Part shown: one piece after another, positions 16,173-25,033 of the stretch
How the letters are laid out: every line of letters begins with the position of its first letter
Position numbering within the stretch: the first letter of the stretch is position 1
Assembly: GCA_035943635.1 (NCBI GenBank)
Contig: DASZBX010000030.1
Location: 1 to 61,363 of the forward strand
DNA length: 61,363 bases
Origin: DASZBX01 sp035943635
GTDB lineage: Bacteria; Actinomycetota; Actinomycetes; Streptomycetales; Catenulisporaceae
Direction of reading: 5' to 3'
Program-made: the position numbers and the translations under genes
The notes under the pieces: generated by a model
Told to the model about the DNA's origin: nothing
Seen by the model: the letters and a program-made list of their open reading frames with translations, nothing else
The model's database searches: none

Positions 16173-17843
16173 ATGACCAGCGAAAAGGTAGATCAGAAGC
16201 CCGGCATGCTCGCACGCCGGCGAGCCGAATCCTCCTGGCGCGGCGCGGTGCGCGCGCTCAACGCCAGGGACACCGAGACCGCGCGAAGCGGCTTCCTCGC
16301 CACCGTCGAACATGACCCGACCTGCGCGGACGGCTGGCTCGGCCTGCACCACCTCGGCGTCGACCGCCCGAAGGCGCTGTGGGCGATGGAACGGCACTCC
16401 ATGCAGCTCGGCGCGCTGCGCATCCGCACCAAAACGCCTCTATCCTCCGCCTATCGACTGGACCGCCACGCCCCTAGCCAGCGACTGGACAACAGAATGG
16501 ATGTGTGGCGCGCCGTCACCGCCCACCAGATTGAGACCGGGAACCACGCCGACGCGGCGTTGCGGCTGCGCATGGCCACCCAGACCGACGACCATATCCG
16601 CCTGCTGCGGGCAAACCTCGCCATGGCCACCGGCGACTGGACCGGAATACTTACCTGGGGCAAGGGCATCTCTGACAAGCAACTCGCCAACTGCGCCACG
16701 CTGCACATCGGACACAGCCTCGTCGAGCTCGGCGCTTACCGCGAGGCTACCCGCACCCTGCTGGGCCTGATCGACCGAACAAATGACGACGCGCTGCGAG
16801 CCGCTGCGGCCGGCTGGTGCGCCAGAGCCTACGAACGCCTGAACGAAACCGAGAACGCCGAGAAGTTCTACCAGTACGCCTTCCGCCTTGACCCCACCGG
16901 CGACCCCGACATCGCCGCTCGCGCCACCGCCAAAGCCTGCGCCACCACCACGGCACACACCCCCGTCGGCCCGCCGCCGCAGGCAGAAGACCGGCAAGCC
17001 GTCCTGGCCGAAGCGATGAGCCAAGTCGAGAACTTGACCGGCATCGAACCGGTCAAGACCCAGTTCCGGATCCTGGCCGCGCAACTGCGCGTCGGCGCCG
17101 CCCGCGCCGCGCAAGGACTGCCCACGAGCGCGCAGGCCCGCCACTATGTCTTCACCGGCCCCCCGGGCACTGGAAAGACCACGCTCGCGCGCATCCTGGT
17201 CCGCATCCTCTACGGCTACGGCTACATCAACCGGCCTGAGGTGCGCGAAGCGCACCGCGTCGACCTGGTCGGCCAATACCTCGGCGCCACTGCCATCAAG
17301 ACCAACGCCGTCATCGACTCGGCGCTCGACGGCGGTCTGTTCATCGACGAGGCGTACGCTCTGTTCAACCGCGGGTACTCCGGTGGCCGTGACGCGCTCG
17401 GCGAGGAAGCGATCCAAACGCTGCTCAAGCGCGCTGAGGACGACCGCGACAGACTCGTCATCATCCTGGCCGGCTATACGGACGAGATGGACCAACTGTT
17501 GAGCGTCAACCCCGGTCTGTCCTCACGGTTCACCACCCGCGTCCATTTTCCCAGCTACGACAGCGCAGAACTGATATCGATCGCTCACGACATGGCCGCG
17601 GCAGGACACAACTCGTTTGACGAATCCGCCGAACTGGAGCTCAAATCCATCATGTCGAGCGTCTGCGAAAGTTGTCGAATCGACGAGCTAGGAAACGCCA
17701 GGTTCGCCCGCAATCTCTATGAAAAGTCAATCGCGGCCCGAGATCTGCGCCTGGCCGACTCGAACGCAGAACTTACGGTACCTGCCATCACCACCATCAC
17801 AGCGGCAGATGTGAGTGCCGCTGTCCGAAATTTGGTGGGCTAA
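16173..17843 (+). CDS. EccA/CbxX-like AAA+ ATPase with N-terminal TPR domain
   Basis: A 556-aa cytosolic protein. Residues 20-260 are helical TPR-like repeats and residues 280-556 an AAA+ module. Walker A is GPPGTGKTT (329-337), Walker B GGLFIDEAY (387-395), and there is an arginine-finger region around SRFTTRVHF. Length and domain order match EccA of mycobacterial type VII (ESX) secretion and its CbxX/CfxQ relatives. ATG 16173 has GGAG nine bases upstream. It has its own promoter region and ends the rightward transfer block. A role remodelling a secreted or repressor protein is plausible but unproven; no ESX core genes are in the window. Confidence 0.75.
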   Translation: MTSEKVDQKPGMLARRRAESSWRGAVRALNARDTETARSGFLATVEHDPTCADGWLGLHHLGVDRPKALWAMERHSMQLGALRIRTKTPLSSAYRLDRHAPSQRLDNRMDVWRAVTAHQIETGNHADAALRLRMATQTDDHIRLLRANLAMATGDWTGILTWGKGISDKQLANCATLHIGHSLVELGAYREATRTLLGLIDRTNDDALRAAAAGWCARAYERLNETENAEKFYQYAFRLDPTGDPDIAARATAKACATTTAHTPVGPPPQAEDRQAVLAEAMSQVENLTGIEPVKTQFRILAAQLRVGAARAAQGLPTSAQARHYVFTGPPGTGKTTLARILVRILYGYGYINRPEVREAHRVDLVGQYLGATAIKTNAVIDSALDGGLFIDEAYALFNRGYSGGRDALGEEAIQTLLKRAEDDRDRLVIILAGYTDEMDQLLSVNPGLSSRFTTRVHFPSYDSAELISIAHDMAAAGHNSFDESAELELKSIMSSVCESCRIDELGNARFARNLYEKSIAARDLRLADSNAELTVPAITTITAADVSAAVRNLVG

Positions 17844-17993
17844 CGACTCGGTCTGAGGCACATAGTCCGTCAATCAGACTTCGGGAGCCCAACGAGCATT
17901 GGCAGTAAAGCTAGTTGATGCCGGGACGCAATCTCTTGCCATTATAGGTGCCGCTTTTACTTGACATTCTTCTCGCAATTGCTGGCAGTGGGA

Positions 17994-18770
17994 CTAGGTG
18001 GCCAAGCTTCTAGCCTGGTAACGAGACAGGGCATACTCAAACAAAGCTTTGCAAGCGTTCGCCAGTCTTTCGAGCTCATTGTCATTTAGCACGAGTGCGA
18101 ACAGATAGCCGTCGCTAAGCGGGGTTGCTCCCCAAGGCTGCGCAGCGCTCATGTTCGGCCAGAACCGTCCGTGGGCGAAGCCGGAAGCGACGCGCCATGA
18201 CGCTCGTGTCTGATCGGCGTTGAGCCCGGCATAGCCAGCAGCGATGGTGATGATCTGACCTGCACCTGGCTTCTGGATTGCGAGCCCGAGCGAGTCGGCC
18301 AGTGCTTTGACCTCGTTGCGTCGCTGTTCGCCAGACTTGGCTCGTGGCCCACTGGGCCGGCGGCCGGTGTCTTGCTCGTGCTGAGCACGGTTGTGAAAAT
18401 CCTCATGCCACAGCGACAAGGCACGACCCCACCGCTCATTGCGCGTCCCGCTGAGCAGCCAGGCGCTCGTGGCGAAGTTTTCCAGCGCAGCCCTCAGCAA
18501 CGTCCAAGGACTATAGGGATCAACGACCTTGGCTACCGTCACGAGCTGAATCAGTGCATGGACATGCATCAGGCCGGCAGATAGCGTGCTGTTAGCCAGA
18601 ATCGACACCCGCCACGAGCCCAAAGAAACGTCGTCCGCTGCCAGGCTGCTACGGGGCTGTGCTCCCGGACGAGGGATTTCGCCGTCTGGACCGGACCACG
18701 GCTTGACGGCGATGAACAGCGGAAGCAGATAGGAGAGGTCATCGCTGGCCTCTTGAGCTGACATTGTCAT
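17994..18770 (-). CDS. Conserved hypothetical helical protein
   Basis: A 258-aa soluble, mainly helical protein. The block TLLRAALENFATSAWLLSG and the later WRVASGFAHGRFWP resemble actinobacterial proteins of the HEPN/DUF5677-like type, but no catalytic R-x4-H motif is evident. ATG 18770 (GGGGAG six bases upstream) is preferred to the in-frame codon at 18791. It converges on the EccA-like gene across a 150-base gap that holds only a weak inverted repeat (GTCTGA at 17851 with TCAGAC at 17874). It marks the left edge of the cargo region. Confidence 0.5.
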   Translation of the reverse strand: MTMSAQEASDDLSYLLPLFIAVKPWSGPDGEIPRPGAQPRSSLAADDVSLGSWRVSILANSTLSAGLMHVHALIQLVTVAKVVDPYSPWTLLRAALENFATSAWLLSGTRNERWGRALSLWHEDFHNRAQHEQDTGRRPSGPRAKSGEQRRNEVKALADSLGLAIQKPGAGQIITIAAGYAGLNADQTRASWRVASGFAHGRFWPNMSAAQPWGATPLSDGYLFALVLNDNELERLANACKALFEYALSRYQARSLAT

Positions 18771-19024
18771 AGCACTCCCCGGTAAACCCATAGGCTGGCG
18801 TGGGGCTACGTAATTCCTATGAGCCAGGATTGGCGATCGGTGCTGTTGGGGTTCATCGCCTCCCGTGGATTGCTAGCCGTGGAGCTGGAGCCTGACAGGG
18901 GCATGCAACTGGTCCTGGTCTCTTCTGGCCGGCCAAGATCAAGTGTGAGGACCGCACAAATTTCCTCGCGCAACTCAGTATCGTTTCTAACGTAGGCTGT
19001 AAACCATCCCGCAGGGAGCTTGCA

Positions 19025-19426
19025 GTGCCAGGATCCAAGAAAAAGCACGCCGAGAAGCCGACAGGCTTTGAAGACGCTCTCGGCAAATACGGGCCGCAGA
19101 TTCAAGACGGGTGGTGTGGCGAGGCCGTGGCATGGGGCTTTCCCATCACCAGGCGGCTAGGGGAAGAGCGTTGGGCCGAGCTCGGGAAGTATGGCAGCCT
19201 GGAATATGTCGGTGAATATTCTTCTGGCCAGTGGTTTCTGATAGTTAAGTTCCTGAGGCCAGCGAAAGCGATTAAGAAATACGGAGGTATAACTCAGCTG
19301 AAGGTCGGCCCACGGGGCGGCTTCAAGAGTGTTACCTACGGTGATAAGACATTTCTCGTCAAGTGGCTCAATCCGCGGGACCTTATCGACTGGAAGACCG
19401 ATCCCAGGGTAGAGATCGTGAGATAG
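19025..19426 (+). CDS. Hypothetical protein, 133 aa
   Basis: A small basic protein beginning MPGSKKKHAEKP; no family recognised. Strand-rich segments (LEYVGEYSSGQWFLIVKFL and GFKSVTYGDKTFLVKWL) suggest a compact beta fold. The GTG start at 19025 has AGGGAG about eight bases upstream. Codon use is less GC-biased than in the transfer genes, as in the following cargo. The 18771-19024 gap upstream would hold divergent promoters. Confidence 0.5.
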   Translation: MPGSKKKHAEKPTGFEDALGKYGPQIQDGWCGEAVAWGFPITRRLGEERWAELGKYGSLEYVGEYSSGQWFLIVKFLRPAKAIKKYGGITQLKVGPRGGFKSVTYGDKTFLVKWLNPRDLIDWKTDPRVEIVR

Positions 19427-19661
19427 GGCATATCCCTTTCGTTCCAGTCCTAAGCCCGCGGTGCCGGCCGAAATCCAGTCGGTAGCGGCGGGGGTCGTTA
19501 ATTGCCACCAGAGTTTTGCCCAACGGCCGTATGCCGCGCCAATATCGCCCACGCCCGCCACGACCTACCCCACCATGACGACGCTTATGCCGTCTAAGGC
19601 ACCTGACCAATCATCGCCAAACTGGAAATCCTGCAACAACACCGGGCGCTGGGATTAAGGA

Positions 19662-19677
19662 TGGGGCAGATGCCCCA
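19662..19677 (-). terminator. Hairpin terminator of the caspase operon
   Basis: TGGGGCA pairs with TGCCCCA over a 2-base loop, 12 bases beyond the stop of the leftward caspase gene at 19689. Bases beyond it on the minus strand are pyrimidine-rich. Confidence 0.6.
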
Positions 19678-19688
19678 GATTTGGCCTT

Positions 19689-21287
19689 TCACGTGAAGCT
19701 CGTCAGCGTAATATCACGAAATTGTACTGTCTCTGCCCAAACTCTTAAGAATACCCCCCCGCATCCTTCGCTTGGAAAGCTGCCAATAGCCTGATTGTCT
19801 CGTTTTATTTCCATTACGCTGCCAGAAACAATAATTTTCCAATCGTGCCACGCCAAATCTGGCGGAACATCAAATGCTTTGTACGGATTGCTATTTGTGT
19901 TCGAGAGTATTGTTAGTCGAACATCACCATAAGTTTCATCGTTAAACTCAGAAAACTCATCCTGAATTGTCTGGCCTTGTGCGAGCTGTTGGTCGCTATC
20001 CCATGTGCTGCGGACTGATATGCCGTACCCCCAGCCAGAACCATTTGCTGGATTCTGTTGGCCAATATGCTTAGCCCATACATCCAGCGAGTAGTTACAA
20101 AGCCCAGGCTTAGCAAAATATAGACCATACCACTGCAACTCTCCGGGCGGAACTGCCACTTGAATAATTCCGCCAGATAACTGACTGAAGTGCACAGTGC
20201 CGTCGGTATCTATCTGCTGCCACACTTTATAGTCCAACTGCATTGTTGTTGAAATTGCAGCTTTATGTGCTTGTGTATAAAAAACTCCACCCGCCGCGCT
20301 TGAAGTCAGCAATAACAGTACTACTAGTAGAGAGAGTATTCGTTGGCGGCGATTCCTTCTCCTACGGGCGCGCTTCGTTGCTCGCCGAAACTGTAACCTC
20401 CATTCCTCCTTATTCTCCAGCCTGGCAATACTCGTCGTATTATTCTGTTCTCTTAACCTGTCAGGCAGCCACGCCACGATCGCATCGCCAAGTTTGCTGC
20501 CGGGATTAATAATGTTAATAGGTCTCTGATTAGGCCACGTCGAACTCCCCTCATCGACTGCTCTCCAAAGGTCATCAACGCTTACTTTGCCAGTCCCTCG
20601 CCTATCAGCGGTACCGTCCCAAAGGCTTTGGGTAATCAATTTTGTCAGACGCGAAAGAGGCTGCTTACCATCAGGGCCAGGCTCTATATAAGCTTTTTCA
20701 TTAGTATCACAAGCAAAAATATAAAACCTAAATTTAGGCGTCCTTATCCGACTCTCGGCAAGTGTGGAAAATGCATTCAATTGCGCATCTTTAACCTGCG
20801 CCTCGCTGGGCCGAACGAGTCTGCCACGACTTCCCTTCCCGCCACTGAAGAGCGCGCTATGACAAGTATCAACGATGACCAGTATCTGGCTTGCTTTGCT
20901 TCCCGCTAAGATCTTATCTATCCAGCTAGCCTCCAGAGCAGTCGATCGAGGCGAATTATCCGAATAGTCTTTTAGAGCTAACCAAAGCTTGCGGCCTTCT
21001 GGCGGATCGTCGCTAACTACCCCATGACCCGTAATATAGAGCACGAGAAAGTCCAAAGGCTCCGCTTCAGTGGCGAAGATCCTCTCAATGGCACTCTGTG
21101 CCTCCTGCTTTTCAGGATCTAAAAGTGAAAAGATTTCGAACTTTCCTAGGCCTTTTAATCCTAGTGTCGCACTAATAGCGTCGGCGTCGTTCGAAGAGAC
21201 TGGGAGGTTAGATATCCTGCGTTCGTCGTACGAACCCGTTGCGAGAATTAAGGCACGGCGTCGCGTACTGACGCGAGTCTCACTCAT
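19689..21287 (-). CDS. Caspase-like (peptidase C14) protease with membrane helix and beta-sandwich C-domain
   Basis: A 532-aa protein. Residues 10-275 form a caspase/metacaspase-like domain with His88 in YITGHGVV and Cys142 in VDTCHSALFSGG as the catalytic dyad. A very basic stretch (301-316) is followed by one membrane helix (about 317-338). Residues 350-532 look like an all-beta, lectin-like sandwich (for example LAWHDWKIIVSGSVMEI), predicted outside the cell. The base composition is clearly AT-richer than the neighbours, suggesting recent transfer. Its ATG overlaps the stop of the small upstream gene, the usual arrangement in caspase-EACC1 conflict systems, where the protease is the death or defence effector. 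Confidence 0.8.
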   Translation of the reverse strand: MSETRVSTRRRALILATGSYDERRISNLPVSSNDADAISATLGLKGLGKFEIFSLLDPEKQEAQSAIERIFATEAEPLDFLVLYITGHGVVSDDPPEGRKLWLALKDYSDNSPRSTALEASWIDKILAGSKASQILVIVDTCHSALFSGGKGSRGRLVRPSEAQVKDAQLNAFSTLAESRIRTPKFRFYIFACDTNEKAYIEPGPDGKQPLSRLTKLITQSLWDGTADRRGTGKVSVDDLWRAVDEGSSTWPNQRPINIINPGSKLGDAIVAWLPDRLREQNNTTSIARLENKEEWRLQFRRATKRARRRRNRRQRILSLLVVLLLLTSSAAGGVFYTQAHKAAISTTMQLDYKVWQQIDTDGTVHFSQLSGGIIQVAVPPGELQWYGLYFAKPGLCNYSLDVWAKHIGQQNPANGSGWGYGISVRSTWDSDQQLAQGQTIQDEFSEFNDETYGDVRLTILSNTNSNPYKAFDVPPDLAWHDWKIIVSGSVMEIKRDNQAIGSFPSEGCGGVFLRVWAETVQFRDITLTSFT

Positions 21288-21664
21288 TCACTGGCCTTTG
21301 ATTTGGCTTCATACCATTGTTTCAGAAGGGTCTCGCACTGATCTGCTGGTATGCCATCGGCAACGAACTCCTCGCCAGTGTTAGGGTTAACTATAGTGAG
21401 GTGACGATGCGAATCTCGATCAATCCATGATCTAAGTAACTGTGTGAGATCCCGCACTCCCCTTGCCAAGGCAACGCTGACTGTGATACCTCCAAGGACG
21501 AATCCCCCGTCCACAGGTTTTGCGAGGGCGGAGCTAGATCCTTCTTTAGTGCGTAAGGCGCTTAGACTGTCAGAACTATTGATCGTCAAGCAGAGCCCTG
21601 AAGCTAGGCTTTCAAGCCTAGCGCCATCTGCGCCGCTCTCATGAAGCTTGATATATACGTCCAT
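21284..21664 (-). CDS. Small partner of the caspase, probable EACC1 (effector-associated constant component)
   Basis: A 126-aa protein starting MDVYIKLHESGADGARLESL, with a Gly/Val-rich middle (GGITVSVALARGVRDLTQLL) and a C-terminal strand-helix containing TGEEFVADGIPADQCETLL. Size, strand pattern and an upstream position overlapping an effector gene by four bases fit EACC1, a conserved component of the bacterial conflict systems described by Aravind and colleagues. I matched it by pattern, not by search. ATG 21664 is preceded by GGAGGGG. It may sense the trigger or restrain the caspase. Confidence 0.55.
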   Translation of the reverse strand: MDVYIKLHESGADGARLESLASGLCLTINSSDSLSALRTKEGSSSALAKPVDGGFVLGGITVSVALARGVRDLTQLLRSWIDRDSHRHLTIVNPNTGEEFVADGIPADQCETLLKQWYEAKSKASE

Positions 21665-22174
21665 ATCCCCTCCGAAACGCTGCATGTCTCCTAATACGAA
21701 GGCGGCGCCAAGCTTGAACGTTTTTGATGAAGGAGGAGAGATTAATTACCTTGACAAGCACTCCCCCTGCCTCCACTCGTGGAGGTTTGTGTACAACAAG
21801 TAGGAATACGCAACTCCCTTGCCTACACTACGCTCACATTGAGACCGAATACCCTGTTTCCTCCAAACACACACGCATGTTTTAGGGACTCGCAAGAGCC
21901 AGTAGGGCCCCAATGCCGCGTAGCTTAGGTTGATCATGCGGCGAGTTCGAAGGCTGGAACGGGACCACGGCTCGTCGCCAGCCTGGCCGGCGGTTTCGGC
22001 AGCAGGAACAGTCGGACGGTGGCCGGACTTTGTAGCGGCGTCCGACATGTCCGACCTTCTTGGCCTTGTACTGGTTGTGTCGGGCTCGTCTCACCACGCG
22101 GGGTAGCTGCGGTAGCGCCGTTCGGCGTTGCGGTTGCGCGGTGCGGCGAGTTCGGCGCCGCGTAGGGTGGGAGC
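21665..22174. other. Long intergenic region, no gene seen
   Basis: About 510 bases between divergent genes. It holds CCTCCAC-TC-GTGGAGG at 21770-21785 (a perfect 7-bp hairpin or operator) and a TTGACA at 21751. Both directions need promoters here. No tRNA, attachment site or convincing reading frame was found. Confidence 0.5.
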
Positions 22175-22795
22175 ATGCGTGAACGCCGATACTCAGGTCT
22201 GCTGCTGGACTTCTTCGGGGTTTGTACCTCGAACATGGTAGAGACCATCGACCTGTTCGAACTCCGCGAGCGGATGCGGCCGGGAGATTTCTTGCGAGCT
22301 TGGGCGAGCCCCGAGGGATCTGACCTCTACCGACTACTCGAACTAGGTGAAATCGAGCAAGTTGACTGGAACGCTGGGTTCGGAGCGTTGCTCAAGATCA
22401 AGGCAGACAACCTGATGAAGAGACTGCTGTTGGACCTGCTTCCTGCATACCAGGTGCTCGGAGTGGTCCGCGATGCGAGAAGGGCTGGCATTCGCGCCGC
22501 CGTCATCTCGAACAGCCTTGGTCGGGAGCCCTTTGACCCGTACGCGCAGTATGACCTGTGGAATGCTTTCGACGCGGTAGTGTTGTCCACTGACTTGGGC
22601 GTACGGAAGCCGGATTCGGCCATTTTCGAGCACACGGTTAACTTACTTGGCCTTTCCGCGTCTGAATGTATTTTTGCGGATGATACCGAAGAAAACCTTC
22701 CACCGGCCGAGGCACTTGGAATGACTGTGATTCATGCACTCGATGAGCTAGTTGTAGTGCCTGAGTTGCGATCGCTTTTGGAGCTCAGCCGCTAA
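22175..22795 (+). CDS. HAD-superfamily hydrolase, unit 1
   Basis: A 206-aa HAD subfamily IA-like phosphatase. The nucleophile region is LLLDFFGV (Asp11); the usual second Asp two residues later is Phe13, so general-acid function may be weak. Motif II is VISNS, the motif III Lys is in RKPDSAIF, and motif IV is FADDTEEN. The substrate is unknown. ATG 22175 has GGTGGGAG upstream. Its stop overlaps the stop of the convergent XRE-TPR gene by three bases, an intimate arrangement that suggests the two are inherited as a unit. Confidence 0.75.
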   Translation: MRERRYSGLLLDFFGVCTSNMVETIDLFELRERMRPGDFLRAWASPEGSDLYRLLELGEIEQVDWNAGFGALLKIKADNLMKRLLLDLLPAYQVLGVVRDARRAGIRAAVISNSLGREPFDPYAQYDLWNAFDAVVLSTDLGVRKPDSAIFEHTVNLLGLSASECIFADDTEENLPPAEALGMTVIHALDELVVVPELRSLLELSR

Positions 22796-24099
22796 CTGTC
22801 TTCGGCCTCCGCCAGAAAGTCCTTCACTACTCTCGTGTCAGAGTGGACGGCCAGCTTGTGCTTGAGCTCGGTGAACGTTGTGGTTGACCTAGCAGAGTTC
22901 ACACCCCCCAGACAGCGCATGGCATGCGCTGCGCACTCGACAGCCGCGTCCAGATCCCTGAGGGTGATGTGCGCATCCGCCGCACGGGCCATGTAAATCG
23001 CATGACTCCGAGGATACTTCTCCTCGCCCGGATATTCGGCCATGACGGCTGCATCAAAACGTCGCACCGCTTCCTTTGGGTCCCCGAGTTCGAGAGCGCT
23101 TGAACCAGCAATCATCTCGATCTCTCCTTCGGTCACCCAGTAAAGATATGTTGGGTCATCGGGGCTTGGGCCCCGGTCCAAGTGCTTCCGGGCTTCAAAC
23201 AACATGTGGGCACATCCGCTACGGTCACCCGTTTTGGACATGGAACGTGCGGCCCGAGCGTCGATCATGGCGGACATAAGTGCGGTGGATTTGCCTCGCA
23301 CGCTAGTACGTGCGGTGTCCAGAAGAGACAACGCCTCACGGGCCTGGCCAGTCGAATAACACTGAACGGCCATAAAGGACAACGCGTAGGCGCCTCCCCC
23401 CGCGTCGGATGCAGTAGCGGACGCTCTCAAGGAGAGAGCGAAGAAGCGCCGAGCGGTTTCATGGGCGTGCTGGTCGAAGCTATTCCAGGCAACCTGCCTG
23501 CTCGCTTCAGACGCAAGAGCATATAGTTGCCGACTGACTTCGTCAGAGCACTGACCGAGTCGTAGGAGTTGTGCGATCAGCGCCAGTTCGTTTTGAGCGA
23601 GTTGTGCCAACTCGCCGCTGCCGACCTCGTCGTCCAGATGCCGAAGGTGATTTAGGCGGTCCGCGATGTGCGCAACGAGCGCCGGACCGATCTTGCGCGA
23701 TCCGTCGCGAGCCAGAGCTTCCCGGGATGCGAGAGCCGCTTCCCAACGTCCTGCAATCGCCACGAACGCACTGCCTGAGAGGGTGACGAAAAGACGTCGG
23801 CCGACAGCGTCCCCACTGAGTAGGCCGTTCAGCACGTCGCGCGTCGTTCCCTGGTCCCACGGAAGCAGCATCGCTTGGCTTTGGGCTTGGATTTCTGCGA
23901 ATCGTTCACCGAAAGTTCCTCCGGTTGCAAGCACTCGATCATACGCATTGACGATATCAACCGTCAGTTCGCGTGAGCCATTTTCAGCACTGCGAAGATG
24001 TGACTCCGAGTATCCGGCCTGCCTGGCGAACTGCGCGAACGTGTTTGTGGTTGATCGTCGAGCGTCACGCAGATCTTTCCGCAAATCTACGCTCACCAT
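22792..24099 (-). CDS. XRE-type regulator with TPR-like sensor domain, unit 1
   Basis: A 435-aa protein. The N-terminal helix-turn-helix (FAQFARQAGYSESHLRSAEN, about 20-40) is followed by a long helical region (90-430) with TPR-like repeats. Actinobacterial proteins of this build usually sense small ligands or peptides and control neighbouring genes. ATG 24099 has a G-rich ribosome site; the upstream in-frame TTG is less likely. A tandem 10-bp repeat 19 bases upstream of the start (24118-24138) is a candidate autoregulatory operator. Confidence 0.7.
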   Translation of the reverse strand: MVSVDLRKDLRDARRSTTNTFAQFARQAGYSESHLRSAENGSRELTVDIVNAYDRVLATGGTFGERFAEIQAQSQAMLLPWDQGTTRDVLNGLLSGDAVGRRLFVTLSGSAFVAIAGRWEAALASREALARDGSRKIGPALVAHIADRLNHLRHLDDEVGSGELAQLAQNELALIAQLLRLGQCSDEVSRQLYALASEASRQVAWNSFDQHAHETARRFFALSLRASATASDAGGGAYALSFMAVQCYSTGQAREALSLLDTARTSVRGKSTALMSAMIDARAARSMSKTGDRSGCAHMLFEARKHLDRGPSPDDPTYLYWVTEGEIEMIAGSSALELGDPKEAVRRFDAAVMAEYPGEEKYPRSHAIYMARAADAHITLRDLDAAVECAAHAMRCLGGVNSARSTTTFTELKHKLAVHSDTRVVKDFLAEAEDS

Positions 24100-24117
24100 C
24101 GATCCCCCCCCAACCAA

Positions 24118-24138
24118 CTGAATCGCCTCTGAATCGCC
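24118..24138. repeat. Tandem direct repeat, candidate operator
   Basis: CTGAATCGCC occurs twice with one base between copies, giving an 11-bp period (one DNA turn). It lies just upstream of the XRE-TPR gene start, where a self-repressing dimer would bind. Confidence 0.5.
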
Positions 24139-24278
24139 CAGTCATATTGTCCCTCATGCTGTCACGGTGTGTGCTCGTCTTAGCAGAGTTTTGTAACTCA
24201 AAGCGATTCGAGGTGGCACCAAATGGCTGTCTGGACTGCGGGAGACGCACAGCGGCACGCCATACTGCCCGCTTGGCC

Positions 24279-24923
24279 TCAGTGGATCAGCAGGTCGGGT
24301 AGTTCGAGCAGCGAATCGACTTGCCAGTCGGCTGCGTCCTTGAGTATCGGGTCATCTGCCTGGAGATACCCGAGCGTGCCACGCCGGATGTGCGCAGTGC
24401 GCAGGCCGCATCGCTTGGCCGGGACGACGTCGTTGTCCCGATGGTCACCCACGTACACGATCTCGCCTGGCCGCGCTGGTGCCCAGGCGGCGACCCGGGT
24501 GAAGAATTCCGGATCCGGCTTCGCGACGCCCCACTGGCCTGAGGTGGCAATCGCATCGACCGGCAGAGCGAGTGCGGTGAGTAGTTCTCCGGCGCGTTCT
24601 GTCTGGTTGCCGGCGATGCCGACCCACAGCCCTTGCTCACGTAAGGCTTGCAGCGCTGGCCGGGCATCTGGGTACAGATCGGTTTCGGTGATCTGCTCTC
24701 CGCGGCCGGCGGCCTCGCGTGCGGCACGCTCTTCGGCGAGGTTGAAGCCGGGCTTGACCAGTTTCAGTGCTTCGACGTTGTCCATGCCGAGAGCCGTGAC
24801 GGCACCTACAAGCCCGGAGAGCGTGTGCCGGGGGACGTGGATCCAGTCGGCCCACAGGCCCCAGAACGTGGTGTCGCTCATGATCGTCTCCCCGACGTCG
24901 AATACGACGGCGCGTACCGGCAC
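24279..24923 (-). CDS. HAD-superfamily hydrolase, unit 2
   Basis: A 214-aa HAD-IA-like phosphatase. Motif I is VVFDVGET, with the usual second Asp replaced by Gly; motif II is GIAGNQTE, the motif III Lys is in VAKPDPEFF and motif IV is YVGDHRDND. Helical cap residues lie between 20 and 90. The GTG at 24923 was chosen for its GGAGG seven bases upstream; a GTG at 24935 is the alternative. Divergent from an XRE-TPR gene, it echoes the HAD plus XRE unit at 22175-24099 in different orientation. Confidence 0.75.
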   Translation of the reverse strand: MPVRAVVFDVGETIMSDTTFWGLWADWIHVPRHTLSGLVGAVTALGMDNVEALKLVKPGFNLAEERAAREAAGRGEQITETDLYPDARPALQALREQGLWVGIAGNQTERAGELLTALALPVDAIATSGQWGVAKPDPEFFTRVAAWAPARPGEIVYVGDHRDNDVVPAKRCGLRTAHIRRGTLGYLQADDPILKDAADWQVDSLLELPDLLIH

Positions 24924-25033
24924 GGCAACCTCCACAGCTCGGGTCTCTTCGGTCGGTTTTGAGGATACGGATGAATGGCGCACACTGATAATCCCGCGCT
25001 GGTTGCACTGCGTGAACAAGCTGGGAGACTTGG

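Noticed and set aside
21930..21970. Possible tRNA T-arm (GAGTTCGAAGGC)
   Set aside because: No matching acceptor, D or anticodon stems could be drawn around it.
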